NCBI GenBank assembly: GCA_037783415.1
Contig: JAZGTN010000027.1
Coordinates: 3,868,001-3,932,000 of the forward strand
DNA from: Leptasterias polaris
Lineage: Eukaryota; Echinodermata; Asteroidea; Forcipulatida; Asteriidae
Length of the DNA stretch: 64,000 nucleotides
Direction: 5' to 3'
The first letter of the stretch is position 1; each line of letters begins with the position of its first letter. Positions 34,225-46,365 of this stretch are shown piece after piece. Made by a program: the position numbers and the translations under genes. The notes beneath the pieces are model-generated. The model searched no databases. It was given only the letters and a program-made list of their open reading frames with translations, and was not told where the DNA came from.

Positions 34225-34365
34225 CTTAGCGTGTTGCCGGTGTGGACGGAGATTCTGTCCCCCGGTTTCTGTCCCCCCGGTGAAGATCTGTCCCCCCGGA
34301 AAACTTTACCATGGCTTGTCTATGCTACAATGTCCCCCGAGACAGTATCTCCTAGGATAAACTGT
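34225..34365. repeat. Dispersed repeat rich in TGTCCCCCGG, copy 1
   Basis: Carries GTTGCCGGTGTGGACGGAG, several TGTCCCCC(C)GG motifs and CCTAGGATAAACTGTC. Nearly the same 140 bp lies at 54183-54320. Here it breaks at AAACTGTC, where arm B of the inverted repeat starts. Confidence 0.8.
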
Positions 34366-37076
34366 CGGGTGCACTTTGGTTGTCAGATTATTATCTTCGT
34401 ACTCAGATTTTTGGGGTATTAAAATAATGCTCGATCCGGTGCAATTAGGAGCGAAGGGTGTTAGTATCAGAGTAAAACATTGACAACTTAGAACAATACT
34501 CCCAATTTGAAGAATCTCTTGGTTACCACTGAAGACGTTGTCTTCAATCCACGTGAAAAACCAAGAAGTGCTGCAAGTCTACTTTGAAGATAAATTTTCT
34601 GAAAATCCTATCCCTAAATTGTAGCAATTACAATATTTTTGCAGATCCAAATTATTAAATGTTGACGACGTACAGCTGCCGCCAACCTAAAATGATTTCA
34701 AAATTTGTGAGCAAATAGCTCCATTACAGCTTCACAATTAAAGGACACCACAGTACAGTTTAATATCCAGCCAAGCGTATCATTGCGCGGAAGGGTAGGA
34801 GGCATTTCTATCACGTTTTCTATTTTTCGTGGCGAAAGCTTCAAGGTTGGTCTCGATCTCGATTTCCCTCTTATTTCTAGAAAAAGGGAGCTTGGTCGAT
34901 GAAAACGTGACTTTTACCAGCAGAAAAAAGTTAATTCTATATGGTGGTTTCAGCTAGCCTTTGCTTGTTGCTTTTGAAGTAACACAATCAATATACACGG
35001 AGGAAAATATACTGAATTGAATGAATTGAACCGACCGTCTTCTTGGGCTTCAAGGTTTCGTTAATTAAAATACAGACCTTTGCACTGACGTCATCACGCT
35101 GCCATCTTAATAAACCGATGATGTAAGAACGGAAACGCTCAGATCTGTACGCGCGACGCACTTCCCCCGCCCCTCTCCCTCCCCCATCCCTCCCCTCTCT
35201 TTTACTCTCTCTCTGACTGTCCGTCTCCCCCTCATAATAACTCATTAATATGTGGATATTGAGTCCCTTTTTGTCCGTTTGATTTTTGTTCATGCCCCCC
35301 TCCCCCCCCCCCCACCTCTTACTCTCTCTCTCTCTCTCTCTCTCTCTCTTTAGTCCATAGGGGCGGATCAGCCCCCTCCCATGGTGGTCTGAACTCCTTC
35401 CTTATACAACGACTCCAGAGCAGGCAAGCCGAATTAATCGTTATGGCAAAATTGTCACAACAACTCTAATGGCTTCCTTTCCAAAAACGTATCATCCTCA
35501 AGTTGTTAACCATCAGGTATAATTGTTGGAAGGAAGGTGCTCCTCCTTACTTAACTGAACTTCATACCAGCCTAATCGCACACTCTGTTCAAGCTCAGAT
35601 ACAATGATTCTCACAAAACCTCAAACCAAATACTCTTCATCTGCTAAGGTTTTCATGCAGCTGCTCCAAACCTTTGGAACAATCTTCCTTATCAAATATC
35701 TCTTGCACAATTTCTCTTACTGTTACTGAATTCAAAACATCGCTTAAAACTCACCTTTTCGGGACTTATTTTACTTAAGCTATTTACTTCATTCTCATTC
35801 TCATCAGATTAAAATATTGACGACTTAGATTAATACTATTTATTTTATGACTGTTCATAATAATTGCAGAGCTAAATATTATATGTTGACGACGTACAGC
35901 TGTCGCCAACCTAGATGATTTCAAAACTTGTTTATAATAGCTTGTTTATAATTAAAGATTCACAAAGGTCACCGCAATACAATTATCCAGCCGAGCGTAT
36001 CATTGTGGGATAGGGGGGGCGGCATTTCTATCACGTTTTCGATTTTTCGTGGCGACAGCTTCAAGGTTGGTCTCGATCTCGATTGTTTCCCTTATTTCTA
36101 GAAAAAAGGAGCTTGGTCGATGAAGAAAGCTAACAAGAAAGCTAACCAACGGTTACACTTTGTAAGGAAACTGAAATCTTTTAATGTTAATACCCGGGTT
36201 TTAAAACTGTTTTACCAGAGCACAATTCAATCTGTTATAACTTTTTGTTCGATCACTTGGTTTAATTCTCTAACTATTAGCAATCGTAAGAAACTAGAAC
36301 GTATTGTGAAACATGCTGGAAGGATTATAGGTGAGGACATTGATGGTCTTCAGAAGTTGGTCCATAATAGTCTCATGTGTAAGTTTAGTTCCATTATGTC
36401 TGACAATACACATCCTCTCAACTCGTCTGTGGTTACAAATAAATCCGGTAGAATTCGTCAGTTAAGCCTTAAAACGAATAGGTTTAGGAACTCTTTTTTA
36501 CCTCATGCCATTCACAATTTTAACTGTAAATTTTGTAGATAATAGACCTTTGTCATGGTGCAGCCATCTTGATTTCTCCCATTCATGTCGGTGTGGCCAG
36601 ACCGGGACTGGGTGGATGAGTAGTCTGGTTCCTTTTTGTACACTGTAGATTGGCATTCATTGCTGTTGTTGGATGTAGGGAGCATGTCCAATAATGACTT
36701 TTTATTATTTTGTGTAATTTCTTTGTTGGTTTTTACTGTGTTTACTGTGTTACTGTGTTTATTTGCCAATTTGTTTATTTTTAATATTTTTAATATTTTT
36801 ACGTACTTTTACTGCTGTACAAAGGATAGCAAATTTCATGTATAACAATACATGACGAATAAATTAAATTGAATTGAATTGAATTGAAAACGTGACTTTT
36901 ACCAGCAGAAACAAGTTATATTTGGCGGTTTAAATAGCCCTATAGGTTGTTGCTTTTGAATCAACAAAGTCAATATACACGGAGGAAGATACTGAATTGA
37001 AGGCGAGGACGGTTGCATTCAAAGCTAACCGACCGTCTTCTTGAGCTTCAAGGTTTCGTTAATTAAAATACAGACC
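34366..37076 (-). repeat. Arm B of the large inverted repeat
   Basis: Reverse complement of 1-1945, starting GTGCACTTTGGTTGTCAG. It includes the same ~1.23-kb tandem unit (starts near 35033 and 37030). It contains an extra 760-bp LINE insertion (36125-36884) that arm A lacks. The related sequence continues to 37739, beyond what arm A shows. Confidence 0.85.
36125..36884 (+). mobile_element. 5'-truncated LINE insertion with ATTGA tail
   Basis: Insert flanked by TGAA (36121-36124 and 36885-36888). The same place in arm A (TTCA at 189-192 on the plus strand) is empty. The frame 36120-36542 encodes a non-LTR reverse transcriptase C-terminus (KKANQRLHFVRKLKSF, SVITFCSITWFNSL, KTNRFRNSFLP). A ~340-bp 3' UTR follows and ends in (ATTGA)n. 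Confidence 0.9.
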
Positions 37077-37199
37077 TTTGCACTGACGTCATCACGCCGC
37101 CATCTTAATAAACCGATGATGTAAGAACGGAAACGCTCAGATCTGCGCGCGACGCACTTTCCCCCTCCCCTCCCACCTCTCTCTCTCCTTAGGGGCGTC

Positions 37200-37739
37200 A
37201 GCCCTCCCGTAGCGGTCTGAACTCCTTCCGTATACAACGACTCAAAAAGGCCATCCAAATTAATCTTTATAGCAAAAAACTGACCACGTCTCACTACAAC
37301 TCCATTGGTTTCCTATTCAAGAACGTATCATCTTCAAGTTGTTAACCATCAAATGCTCCTCCTTAGCTTACTGAACTTATCACTCCTACCAGCCTAATCG
37401 CACACTCCGTTCCAGCTTTGATAACAGGGCTCTTTTCACAAAGAGTTAAGATTGATCGTAACTGCAAATCCATCGCAGTTGCTTAGCAAAGAGTGGTGTC
37501 ACAATACAAATCACTATGGTAATACTGATAACTCATCTTAAGATGAATAATTAGTGCTTTGTGAAATCGACCCCCACAGGACTCTCACAAAATCTCAAAC
37601 CAGATACGCCTCATCTGCCAAAGGATTTTATGCGGCTGCTCCAAACCTTTGGAACAATCTTCCTTATCAAATACGTCATGCACCATTTCTCTTACTGAAT
37701 TCAACATTAATTTATTTTTTGTTTTTATCCCGGGGATAG
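37200..37739 (+). pseudogene. CR1/L2-like LINE C-terminus, with MITE insertion
   Basis: After degenerate sequence, TQTRYASSAKGFYAAAPNL and WNNLPYQIRHAPFLLLNS are readable (37554-37739), the usual last block of CR1/L2 reverse transcriptases. A MITE at 37427-37575 splits the region. Confidence 0.7.
37427..37575. mobile_element. Short MITE inside the LINE fragment
   Basis: GGGCTCTTTTCACAAAG at one end and CTTTGTGAAATCGACCCCC at the other are inverted. The related units in the inverted repeat (about 700, 35605) lack it, so it is a separate insertion. Confidence 0.65.
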
Positions 37740-37740
37740 C

Positions 37741-38850
37741 ATTTTATTGACTATATTTCACAATCATACATAAAAATATTAAAACACTTTGATGAGAAAG
37801 GTACAATCAATTCATAGTTGTTACAAGAAATTAATACCTGTAGCATTAGTCTTGGCAAAGTACTGAGGGGAAATCCCACTTATGGTAGAAATTAGCCAAA
37901 TTATAATTAAAAATATAAATGAACTTTTCCACGGAATAGTAATTCTTAAGTTCTTTTTTGAGGATTAACAATTGGATGGCCTATTCTTAGTCATTTTCAT
38001 TTTATACATATGAACACGACAAATTAATAGAATAAGGTTAATTGCTTTACATTTGAAATCGGTTTTACCAAACAAAAATGCTTCATTGTCTGGGATTATG
38101 TTTAAGTTTGTTTTTTTCTGGATCCACGAAACAACCGCAGTCCAAAATGAAATTGTAGCGGCACATGAGCAAAACAGTTCAATTTGTTGATTTTGAAAAG
38201 AAAACTATTCGTGCCCAGAATTCTGTGTATTACTATTAGTCGGTACTGGAACCATCTCAGTCTAGTGTCAATTGTGCAGTTAAAAGGGATGTTAAATATT
38301 AACGACCATTTAGAAAAACTATAGTCTATTTGCAAACTAAAGTTCCTGGAGGAGGTCAGGACCAATTAGGAGTCTGCTTGAGCCTTTCTTATCCCTCAAA
38401 AGGGTCTTGAAATTGAATGGAATAAAAGGATGTTGAATGGTCCATTTCATCGAAGATAAAATATTCGGAAAAGCAGACTTGATGGCCCTGACCACACCCC
38501 CATATTCCAAGAAATTAGTTCTAATATTAAACTTATTTATGAAAACATTAAAGGGGAAAAATGTTCCATTATCGTCCATAAGATTATAGATATAATTGAC
38601 TCCTGCAGACTCCCAATGTTTGTAATAGGTGCATTTTTTATCAATCTTAATTTTGTCATTATGCCACAGAGTATTGGTCAAGGTATCTTCAGCAGTCACT
38701 GGGGTATGTTTCAGGGTGAATTTAGACCAAGATGTAGAAACATTCCTCCAAAAAAGGTTACCATATGATTTTGGTTTTTGTGCGTAAAGCAATTTTAGAG
38801 AGCCTCCTTCAAAAACTGACATTCCAGAGGTATTCATAATCTTGTGGAAT
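37741..38850 (-). pseudogene. L1/Tx1-type LINE C-terminal fragment
   Basis: The open frame 38337-38837 (NLFWRNVSTSWSKFTL, TNTLWHNDKIKIDKKCTYYK, WESAGVNYIYNLMDDNG) matches the region after the reverse transcriptase in L1/Tx1 elements. The following DTRLRWFQYRLIVIHRILGT (38102-38365) continues it in another frame. Confidence 0.7.
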
Positions 38851-39254
38851 AAATGAACCCAACCTTTTTGGGTGTTGAGCTATACACACACATTTTGCTG
38901 CAATTTTCTCCAGGAGTAAAGTGATGTTTACAAATTAACAAAATACAAACAAAATACACACCAGGGACCCAATAACCATTATGAATTCCGATTAAACAGG
39001 AAAAACAGTTCTGCCGAGTACAAATAAGCAGACTGAACATGTGACATGGCATTTTGACTGGTGACCTTATTCTGGAAAGTATAATTCTGTTGTGCTTATA
39101 GCTATATAAGGGGGGCTTGTATAAGCAGCTCAGTATGAAACTGGGCCCTGACATACTCGTAATTATTTGAATGTTATACGAGATACACTTAAACACTCCC
39201 GGGTCAGAATTGACTCAGATTCTAGGCCCAATGGGGGCCTTGAACATTTCTAGG

Positions 39255-39492
39255 TCAGTATGACCTGGAATATGTGTCAAATTGACCCGAATCTGTGTCA
39301 AATTGACCCGAATATGTGTCAAATTGACCCAAATATGTGTCAAATTGACCCGAATATGTGTCAAATTAACCCGAATATGTTCAATTTGACCCCGAATATG
39401 TGTCAAATTGACCCAAATATGTGTCAAATTGACGTGAATATGTGTCAAATTGACCCGAATATGTGTCAATTTGACCTGAATATGTGTCAAAG
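39255..39492. repeat. 21-bp minisatellite
   Basis: About eleven copies of a 21-bp unit with the core TGTGTCAAATTGACCCGAA. GTCAAATTGAC inside is a palindrome around a central base. Because 21 is a multiple of 3, both strands stay open (NMCQIDP repeats on plus, THIRVNL repeats on minus). The flanking DNA shows no gene. Confidence 0.92.
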
Positions 39493-39724
39493 TAAGAAAA
39501 ATATCAATTTCAAAAGAAAAGTTTACTGTAGCATTGAAAGGAAATGGTGGTGTTGCGTCCAAATTATTTGATCCGATTCTCGTCACAGCGTCCAATTTTG
39601 ATTATATTATCAAGAGGCGTTATTCCTTCCACTCTTAAATATGACTCTACTGAACGCGACAGCTGATGGCTGCACGTTATTCACAAATGACACAACCCAA
39701 AGACGCATGGTAACGTCGTTTCTT

Positions 39725-40035
39725 TCACTTAGTTGTTGGTAACATAGGCGTAAACTTCGACGAATACATTCTGACCCACACGCAGGAACATCGGAAAACC
39801 AGTAGAGTAGGTGTCATAACTTCCGACTGAGCAGTGATTCTTGAACAAAATGATCGAACAAAACAGAAGGCGCTCTGCACCTGGTTCACTCCAACAAAGG
39901 TATAGACCGTGCAAGTCTCGCGTGTTTGGAACATTGTGGAGATCACTTTGGTCCCACGTACATTGCTTTGACGCGTGAAGGAAACAAACTCGCGCACTTT
40001 AACGGGTCCCAATGTTTGAATGCGCGCGAGACCTA
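39725..40035 (-). pseudogene. Possible exon, weak ZP-domain resemblance
   Basis: Minus-strand frames after a TGTAG acceptor at about 40032. One frame gives SVGSYDTYSTGFPMFLRVGQ then NVFVEVYAYVTNN, which resembles the middle of a zona-pellucida domain. Another frame covers the upstream half. A frame change is needed between them, so this is at best a broken exon. Confidence 0.22.
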
Positions 40036-40853
40036 CACAGTCTACTGTGTTGCTTCATGCAGGTACAATTAGTGCATGGGCCAAATACCGAAACCCTGCA
40101 CCCCCTGGGGATTTTTGGAGACTGGTATTTTTGGAAACCTTATCCTATGGGCTATTGAAATCAGGGTGTGTGCAACATTCCTACTGGTGGGTAAGACCGT
40201 GAGGGCGCTTTTTTCAAAATGGCTGCCAAAGAAACGTATTGATAGATGTTTTCATTGTGGAAGGGCCTTGAAGTAGGGTACAAATGCAATTTTATTGCTG
40301 AAAATGATAGATGAGGGTGTCTAAAGCCAAAATCTGGCTTGGCACCCTTGGGCAATTTTTTTTTATTGACGTCACAAGCCACGCCCACTTTTCTGATTAT
40401 GTAATAATTATGACAAATGTAGTTTGTCATATAAACATAACATATTTGGTATCAAATTAAAGCTATTGGTGCATGAAATGCAAATATACAGATGAGAGAA
40501 CAATAACATAAAATGGAGGTCACTTTAGGGTCATTAAAGGTCATACAAGGTCAAATATGAAGGAAAATGTAAGAAATCAAGTGTAAAATGTGCATATAAA
40601 TATGTCACCTGTATTGCCATAGCAGGCAATGAAAATGAGACTTTACTGTCATTTGAAAAGCTCTGTAAAATTTAAACCAATCGTACCATGCAAACCAGTC
40701 AAAGGGATAGTGCAGCAATCATTGATCACCAAATGCATGACACATAATTATGAGACCAGATATTTATCTTTGTTTACCAAAACAAGAGGCTGAAGCGTTT
40801 AGCATTTAAACTATATGTAAACAGTATCATCATTTAAGCCAATGGTGTCAATT
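40036..40853. other. No gene recognised
   Basis: Contains GTAAGACCGTGAGGGCGCTT (about 40192), an inverted copy of part of 30190-30245, and runs of AGGTCA-like half-sites near 40515-40560. No coding sequence. Confidence 0.5.
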
Positions 40854-42513
40854 TCATGATGTCCTCACAACCATGGTGGCCTACGCAACAACTCTAACTG
40901 CATCTGAAGAGGAGAAGACGAAGTTCTATAATGATCTACGACACGCGGTACAGGCTGTTCCCCATCACCACTTCCTTGCCACCCTTGGTGACTTCAATGC
41001 CTGACTGGGGCTGGGGGACGCTCCTTTCACCTTCATCAAGACACAAACAACAACGGTTTGCGTCTGTGGCTGTCACCATCCGGGAGGAAGGCCCAGATCG
41101 ACTTTATTCTGACCAGGAGGAAATGGCGTAACAGTATCATCAACTCTTATGCCCACAGCACAAGTTCTCTACAGTAGGATCAGATCATAGAGTGGTGGTG
41201 ATGAAGGCTCGTCTCAGCCTCCGTGCACCACGCAAGGCAGTGACAAGCAGAGTGAAGTACAATTGGGAAAGGCTCAAGAGAAACAGCGATCTACAGGAGA
41301 GGTATGCCCGCCATGCCGTAGAAATTCAAAATCGGTTGCAGGTATTGACGGAGGATGATGATGATTCTGCAACCAACCGCTATGACAAGTTCGTGAGAGC
41401 AAACAAGGAGGCTGCAGAGATCTGCATGGACAAGGTGAAGAGGTGGGGGAGCCACATCTGATCCACGGGTCGTCAGAGCTAGGGAGGAGATGGAAGTGGC
41501 CTACTGTTCTCTTGTAGCAGACCACAGCTTCACTAACCAAGAGGACGATGTACAAAAGCAAGAAGAAAGTCCTACTTGAAACTTATGATCTCATCGAGGA
41601 GGAGGAGCTTACCCTAAAAATCAGAGAAGTGAAAAAAGCTCATGTCAACCAAACGCAAGCGGTGAGCTGGGGGTTCATCAACTAGATTACAGACAGAAAG
41701 TCCTCCAGACCCTCTAAGACCATGGGAGATACCGATGACAACGGGTAGAGACATGGAAAAACCACTTCAAAAACCTTCTTAGTGATGAACCGGAGGTGCT
41801 GCACCGGATGTGCTGCAGCATACTGGGTGCACAGGTGGAGGGGGATCAGGTGTTTATACCCTGGACATCGAGGATGGCCCATTCAACCATGAGGAGTATG
41901 TCATGGCAAGGGGTGAACTCAAGGGTGGAAAGTGCTGTGGGGATTCAGACGAGAGAGGTCTACGGTGGGGCACGTCATTGCACTAGGAGACTTATTGAAG
42001 GTGTCAAGCATAAACATCTCCCTGCAGTCTTCACCTCCATCGACTTCCGCAAGGTGTTTGACACTACCGGGTCAAGATGATGAACATCCTCACCGCATAT
42101 GGGATCCCCAAAAAGTTAGTGCAAGTGAATGGGGTAGCCTCAAAAAGTTTGTGCAAGTGAATGGGGTAACCTACGCAAACACCCCGGCCAGGGTCACTTA
42201 ACTAGATGATGTCACCGTGTTCTTTGACATTCTGGCAGGAGTGTTTCAGGGTGACACCTTGGCCGCATTTCTCTTTATCATCGTCCTCGACTACATCCTG
42301 AGGAAGGCGATCAGTGGAAGAGAAGATGAGCTGGGTTTCACCATAGTGACCTGCAAGAGCCGGCGAGTGTCTCCTGATGTGATGATCACTGATATGGACT
42401 TTGCTGATATGACATTGCACTTGTTTCAAATACATTGGAGCAGGCTCGATACCTATTGCTGAAGGTTGGACTCCAGGTGAACACAAAGAAGACCAAAATG
42501 CTCGCTACAACAT
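40854..42513 (+). pseudogene. RTE-clade LINE fragment, copy 2
   Basis: As at 23289-24420 but longer at the 5' side. It adds the endonuclease piece (VAYATTLTASEEEKTKFYND, FLATLGDFNA) and the linker RVKYNWERLKRNSDLQERYA. The reverse transcriptase pieces are the same. Stops and frameshifts throughout. Confidence 0.82.
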
Positions 42514-42532
42514 CACTGACAATCATGGTTGA

Positions 42533-44270
42533 CATCTCGAATGACTAGTGAATCGACTGCTATAAATGACAGGCTCATGACCATGACAGCAGTTCTTCAA
42601 TCTGGCAAAAGTGTGACTTTCAGCAGTGTTTATGCATCAACAATACAGAGACGAGATGATGAAAAAGAAGCCTTCAAATGAAGTTAATCGCACCATCTCT
42701 AAGACCAAAGGTAAAATGATTGTGATTGCAGACTTCACATGAGTTGGAAAAGAATGAGTAGTTTGGCCTTGTGTATTTGGCAGACATGGTGTAGGAAAGA
42801 TGAATTCTAACAGCCTGCTACTGCTAATACCCAATCGAAGCTGACTGTCAATGGGATAATGTTTAGATTGAAAAACAAGTTTAACGAGAACATGGCAGCT
42901 TATGAGATCCAGGCAATGACACCAGATAGATCACATCCTTGCGAATGCCGGCCGATGCGCTCAAAAACATTTGCGTCACTCGCATGCTTCGGAGTGCAAA
43001 CTGCTTCACAGACTGGCTGCTTTAATATCACAAGGTCCAGATTTTCCACTATACGTGACCAACAGGTTCAGCTCATCAACTTACAAAATACGACACAGCT
43101 ATATAAACCCTCAACTTGACAGAGCTGAACTACGAAGTCGAATCCATGACCTAAAAACAACTGGTTCCAAGACAGAGCAGACAAAGTTGAGAAGTTTGCA
43201 CAGAGGAAAAACTATCGCGACTTCTACACATCACTCAACATGATATATGGTCCAAGTTCTCATCCCATCATGACCACTGATGGCAAGCTTTCGACCTCCC
43301 CCAGAGACCTCAAAGCCAGATTGATGGAACATTTTTCTACTCTTCTAAACCAACCTGATAATTATGGTCCAAGTTCTCATCCCATCATCACCACTGATGG
43401 CAAGCTTTCGACCTCCCCCAGAGACCTCAAAGCCAGATTGATGGAACATTTTTCTACTTATCTAAACCAACCTGCAACATTCAGGTCATTAATAATTTAT
43501 GACCTAGGAACAGGACCAACACTGGCTGAGGTAATCGAAACAATAAAATAGACGAAGTTTAAGAGAAGCCCTGGACCAGATGGCATACCCCCTGAAACAC
43601 TAAAAAATGCATTACTGGAAAGCTCCATTAAATAACTTCCGAGTTTGGTCACACAAACTCAGAAAGTATTTTCACTTATTTAGTGGGAGTGTACATTGAA
43701 TTACTTGGGTCATTAAACTTAATGGATGAGCAGTAAGTTTGCCTGGGGCAGTCAGCAGCGCTACTTTATGGTTTGTGCATAATCCAATTAACTCCACTGT
43801 TTGGAAAAGGAATTACATGGAGATAACAGATGTGAGTTGCCAGGCGAAAAGGATGTTTTATTTTAGCCTCTTTCTGAAATAGAGCTTTCCCGTAATGTGG
43901 AGGAGATGTCATGATTTAGGCACCTACATGTATGCAAAATCTTCAATGATATGTTGCATAAGAACATCTCTACCGACCTCAAGATTGCTAACATGTTGAT
44001 CTATGAGAAAAGAGCCAAGTTTTTGTGTGACAACTATGTGTACAGAGGTGTCTCTCTCCTGAGCGTGGTAGATAAATGTTTTGCTGACATCTTGCTATAA
44101 CGCCTCCAATAGGACATGTAACCAAATTTCAGTCAAGATACAGAGATGATAGAAGCACCATCGATGTAATACTCACTCTACGTCAACTAATTGAGAAAAG
44201 CAGAGAGCAGAGGCAACACATGGGAAGGAGAAATGCCTACTTACTACTTTACTCGAGTGACTTCTAGTGC
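42533..44270 (+). pseudogene. Second decayed LINE (copy 2), uninterrupted
   Basis: Same pieces as 24440-25271 and 29145-30060. The ~120-bp stretch GGTCCAAGTTCTCATCCC... occurs twice in tandem (about 43245-43363 and 43364-43482), joined by GATAATTATGG, where copy 1 has the CR1/L2 element. Confidence 0.7.
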
Positions 44271-44338
44271 CACCATTTTGAAAAGCGCCCTCTATAAGAA
44301 AAATCTAAATATACTTTAGTTCAACAGCTCTGTGGTAT

Positions 44339-45234
44339 TCCTTTCTAATCTCCCGCAATTAGCAACAACAAATATTATGTTTGGAGTGGCAGTTCCTGAC
44401 AACACACTTGTCACTCGTTTTATTCATCTTGTTAAACATTTAACAATTCTTAAATACAGAAATCCGTAAGTCAGTCCAACAATTTTTCATTACGAATAAA
44501 TATACAACATACGTACATAACTCGCTTGTAATTAAAAACAAACACGAGAAGGCATATTGCCTGAAATTCTGCCAAACGACACACGCAGATTACTCGTCAA
44601 TGCGACGTACCAGACTAAAGCTGCAGCTCCGAGTCAATGGTCACCGAGCTAAAACCAAGCTCCAAGCCAATTACTCGTCAATGCGACGTACATGGGCACC
44701 AGACTAAAGCTACAGCTCCGAGTCAATGGTCACCAAGCTAATTACTTGTCAATGCGACAATCATGGGCACCAGACTAAAGCTCTCAGCTCCAAGTCGATG
44801 GTGATATCATGACTAATATGCTATCGGTCCAATATCGGACACATCTGCTGCCAATCCAGCATCGGCCTGTGCATCAAGTTCTAAAGAGTCAGCACACACG
44901 CAACCCCTACGCTTGCCTAGATAAAAACCCGTGGGCCAAAAAACTAGGAGAGAGGACGTGTCTGGGAGTAGGCATGACTCAAAGTACCCAGGTCACTTGA
45001 ACTAATGCAATCCTACCACAATATGTAACCTGCAAAAATTATGTAAAGTAAACTTGGCGTGTACGCCATATAAGTGTGTCAGAAAGCCGAATGACATACC
45101 ACAAGAACACAATACTTATATAGCCCGCCTAAGCAACGCTTGATTGCCCAGGCAGGCCATACCCCCATTCTAATTGCTTACGAACCGAAAGGAAAGTGTT
45201 TCTCTTCTAACAAAAGACCGAAAAGAAACACATT
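44339..45234. mobile_element. 895-bp insertion present only in copy 2
   Basis: Interrupts sequence that is continuous at 30115-30125 in copy 1. Contains three ~71-85-bp repeats (from 44586, 44671 and 44742) with TTACTCGTCAATGCGACGTA and CCAGACTAAAGCT-CAGCTCC. No ORF of note and no clear terminal repeats. Possibly a solo LTR or another non-coding element. Confidence 0.6.
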
Positions 45235-45785
45235 TATTCTCACTACAAATCAAGAAATGTAAAGATATTTGCCTGATTTTGGGGGCTAAAATATGCCATT
45301 TAGTGGTATTTTGGGGGCCATCTTGAAAACAGCGCCCTCACGGTCTTACTCACCACCAGGATTTTTGCAGACAACCAGATTTCAAAAGTAATATTGTCAA
45401 GGGTTCCAAAAATCCCCAGGGGGGTGCAGGGGGGGGGGGTGGGGGTAGCCCACGGACTAAATGCTACCACTCATCTCATGCTCAAGTTTAAGTATTATTC
45501 TTGACAAAACACAAATAAAAAACTAATTTAATTTTAAGTACTTTACTAACGAATAAAATGGTGCGAATACAATATAATAGAACAACTTTCTTAAATCCTT
45601 TTTTTAAACACCGATGAATGAAATAGATACACCTTCGTTTGATATACTGTTATATGATTTGTATAAAAAAGACCAGAAAAAAATGTAAGTACATGCATTG
45701 ATAGGATGGCTTGTTATATCACGAAAATGATAATAATTTGTTGTTCTGGCAGAGCCTGATGAATCTAGTCTAGAGTTTATACCTT

Positions 45786-45877
45786 GGGCCCAATTTCATA
45801 GAGCTGCTTAAGCACAAAGGTAGCTAAGCACAACAAAAGTATGCCTGCTTATTAAGCAACTCGATGAAATTGGGCCC
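45786..45877. mobile_element. Short foldback MITE (copy 2)
   Basis: Counterpart of 30666-30757, with the same inverted GGGCCCAATTTCAT ends. Confidence 0.75.
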
Positions 45878-46028
45878 TGCATGGTAGATGTTATAAGAAA
45901 AAACAAAAGAAAAATAATCAAAGGAATCAAGGTTTAAACAATTTTAAAAATAAAAATATCTTTAAATATCCTTGTTTTGAGCCAGGTGTAATTAAATAAA
46001 ATAATGTTTTTATGTCTACAGTGTTTAA

Positions 46029-46365
46029 AGGGACACGTTGCCTTCAAATCTCATGAAATTTTACTGTTTGTAGGTGTTCCTTATCCTTATTAAGAGTTGT
46101 TCATGCAATAAAACACTCTTAAAGTGTTATAATTAGTGAATGGTGATTAAAAAACCCAACATTACCCTCTGACCCCCTGACATCTGTCCCGCGAAACGTG
46201 TACGTATTTCCAGCCGTAAATACCATCGTCCATCTGGTGCCATAGCCAGTGGCCTGGTAAACCTATCAGATGAACACCGGGTAAAACATCTTTCCAACCG
46301 TGTTCATTTCATACAAACGCTTTTTATAGCCCAAAGCGCACAATCTGAAGGCAACGTGTATACCT
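46029..46365. mobile_element. TTAA-flanked MITE (copy 2)
   Basis: Counterpart of 30908-31245, with TTAA at 46025-46028 and 46366-46369. Confidence 0.85.

Noticed and set aside
39215..39595. 126-aa and 103-aa repeat proteins on opposite strands
   Set aside because: Both come from the 21-bp minisatellite and lack flanking coding sequence or splice context.
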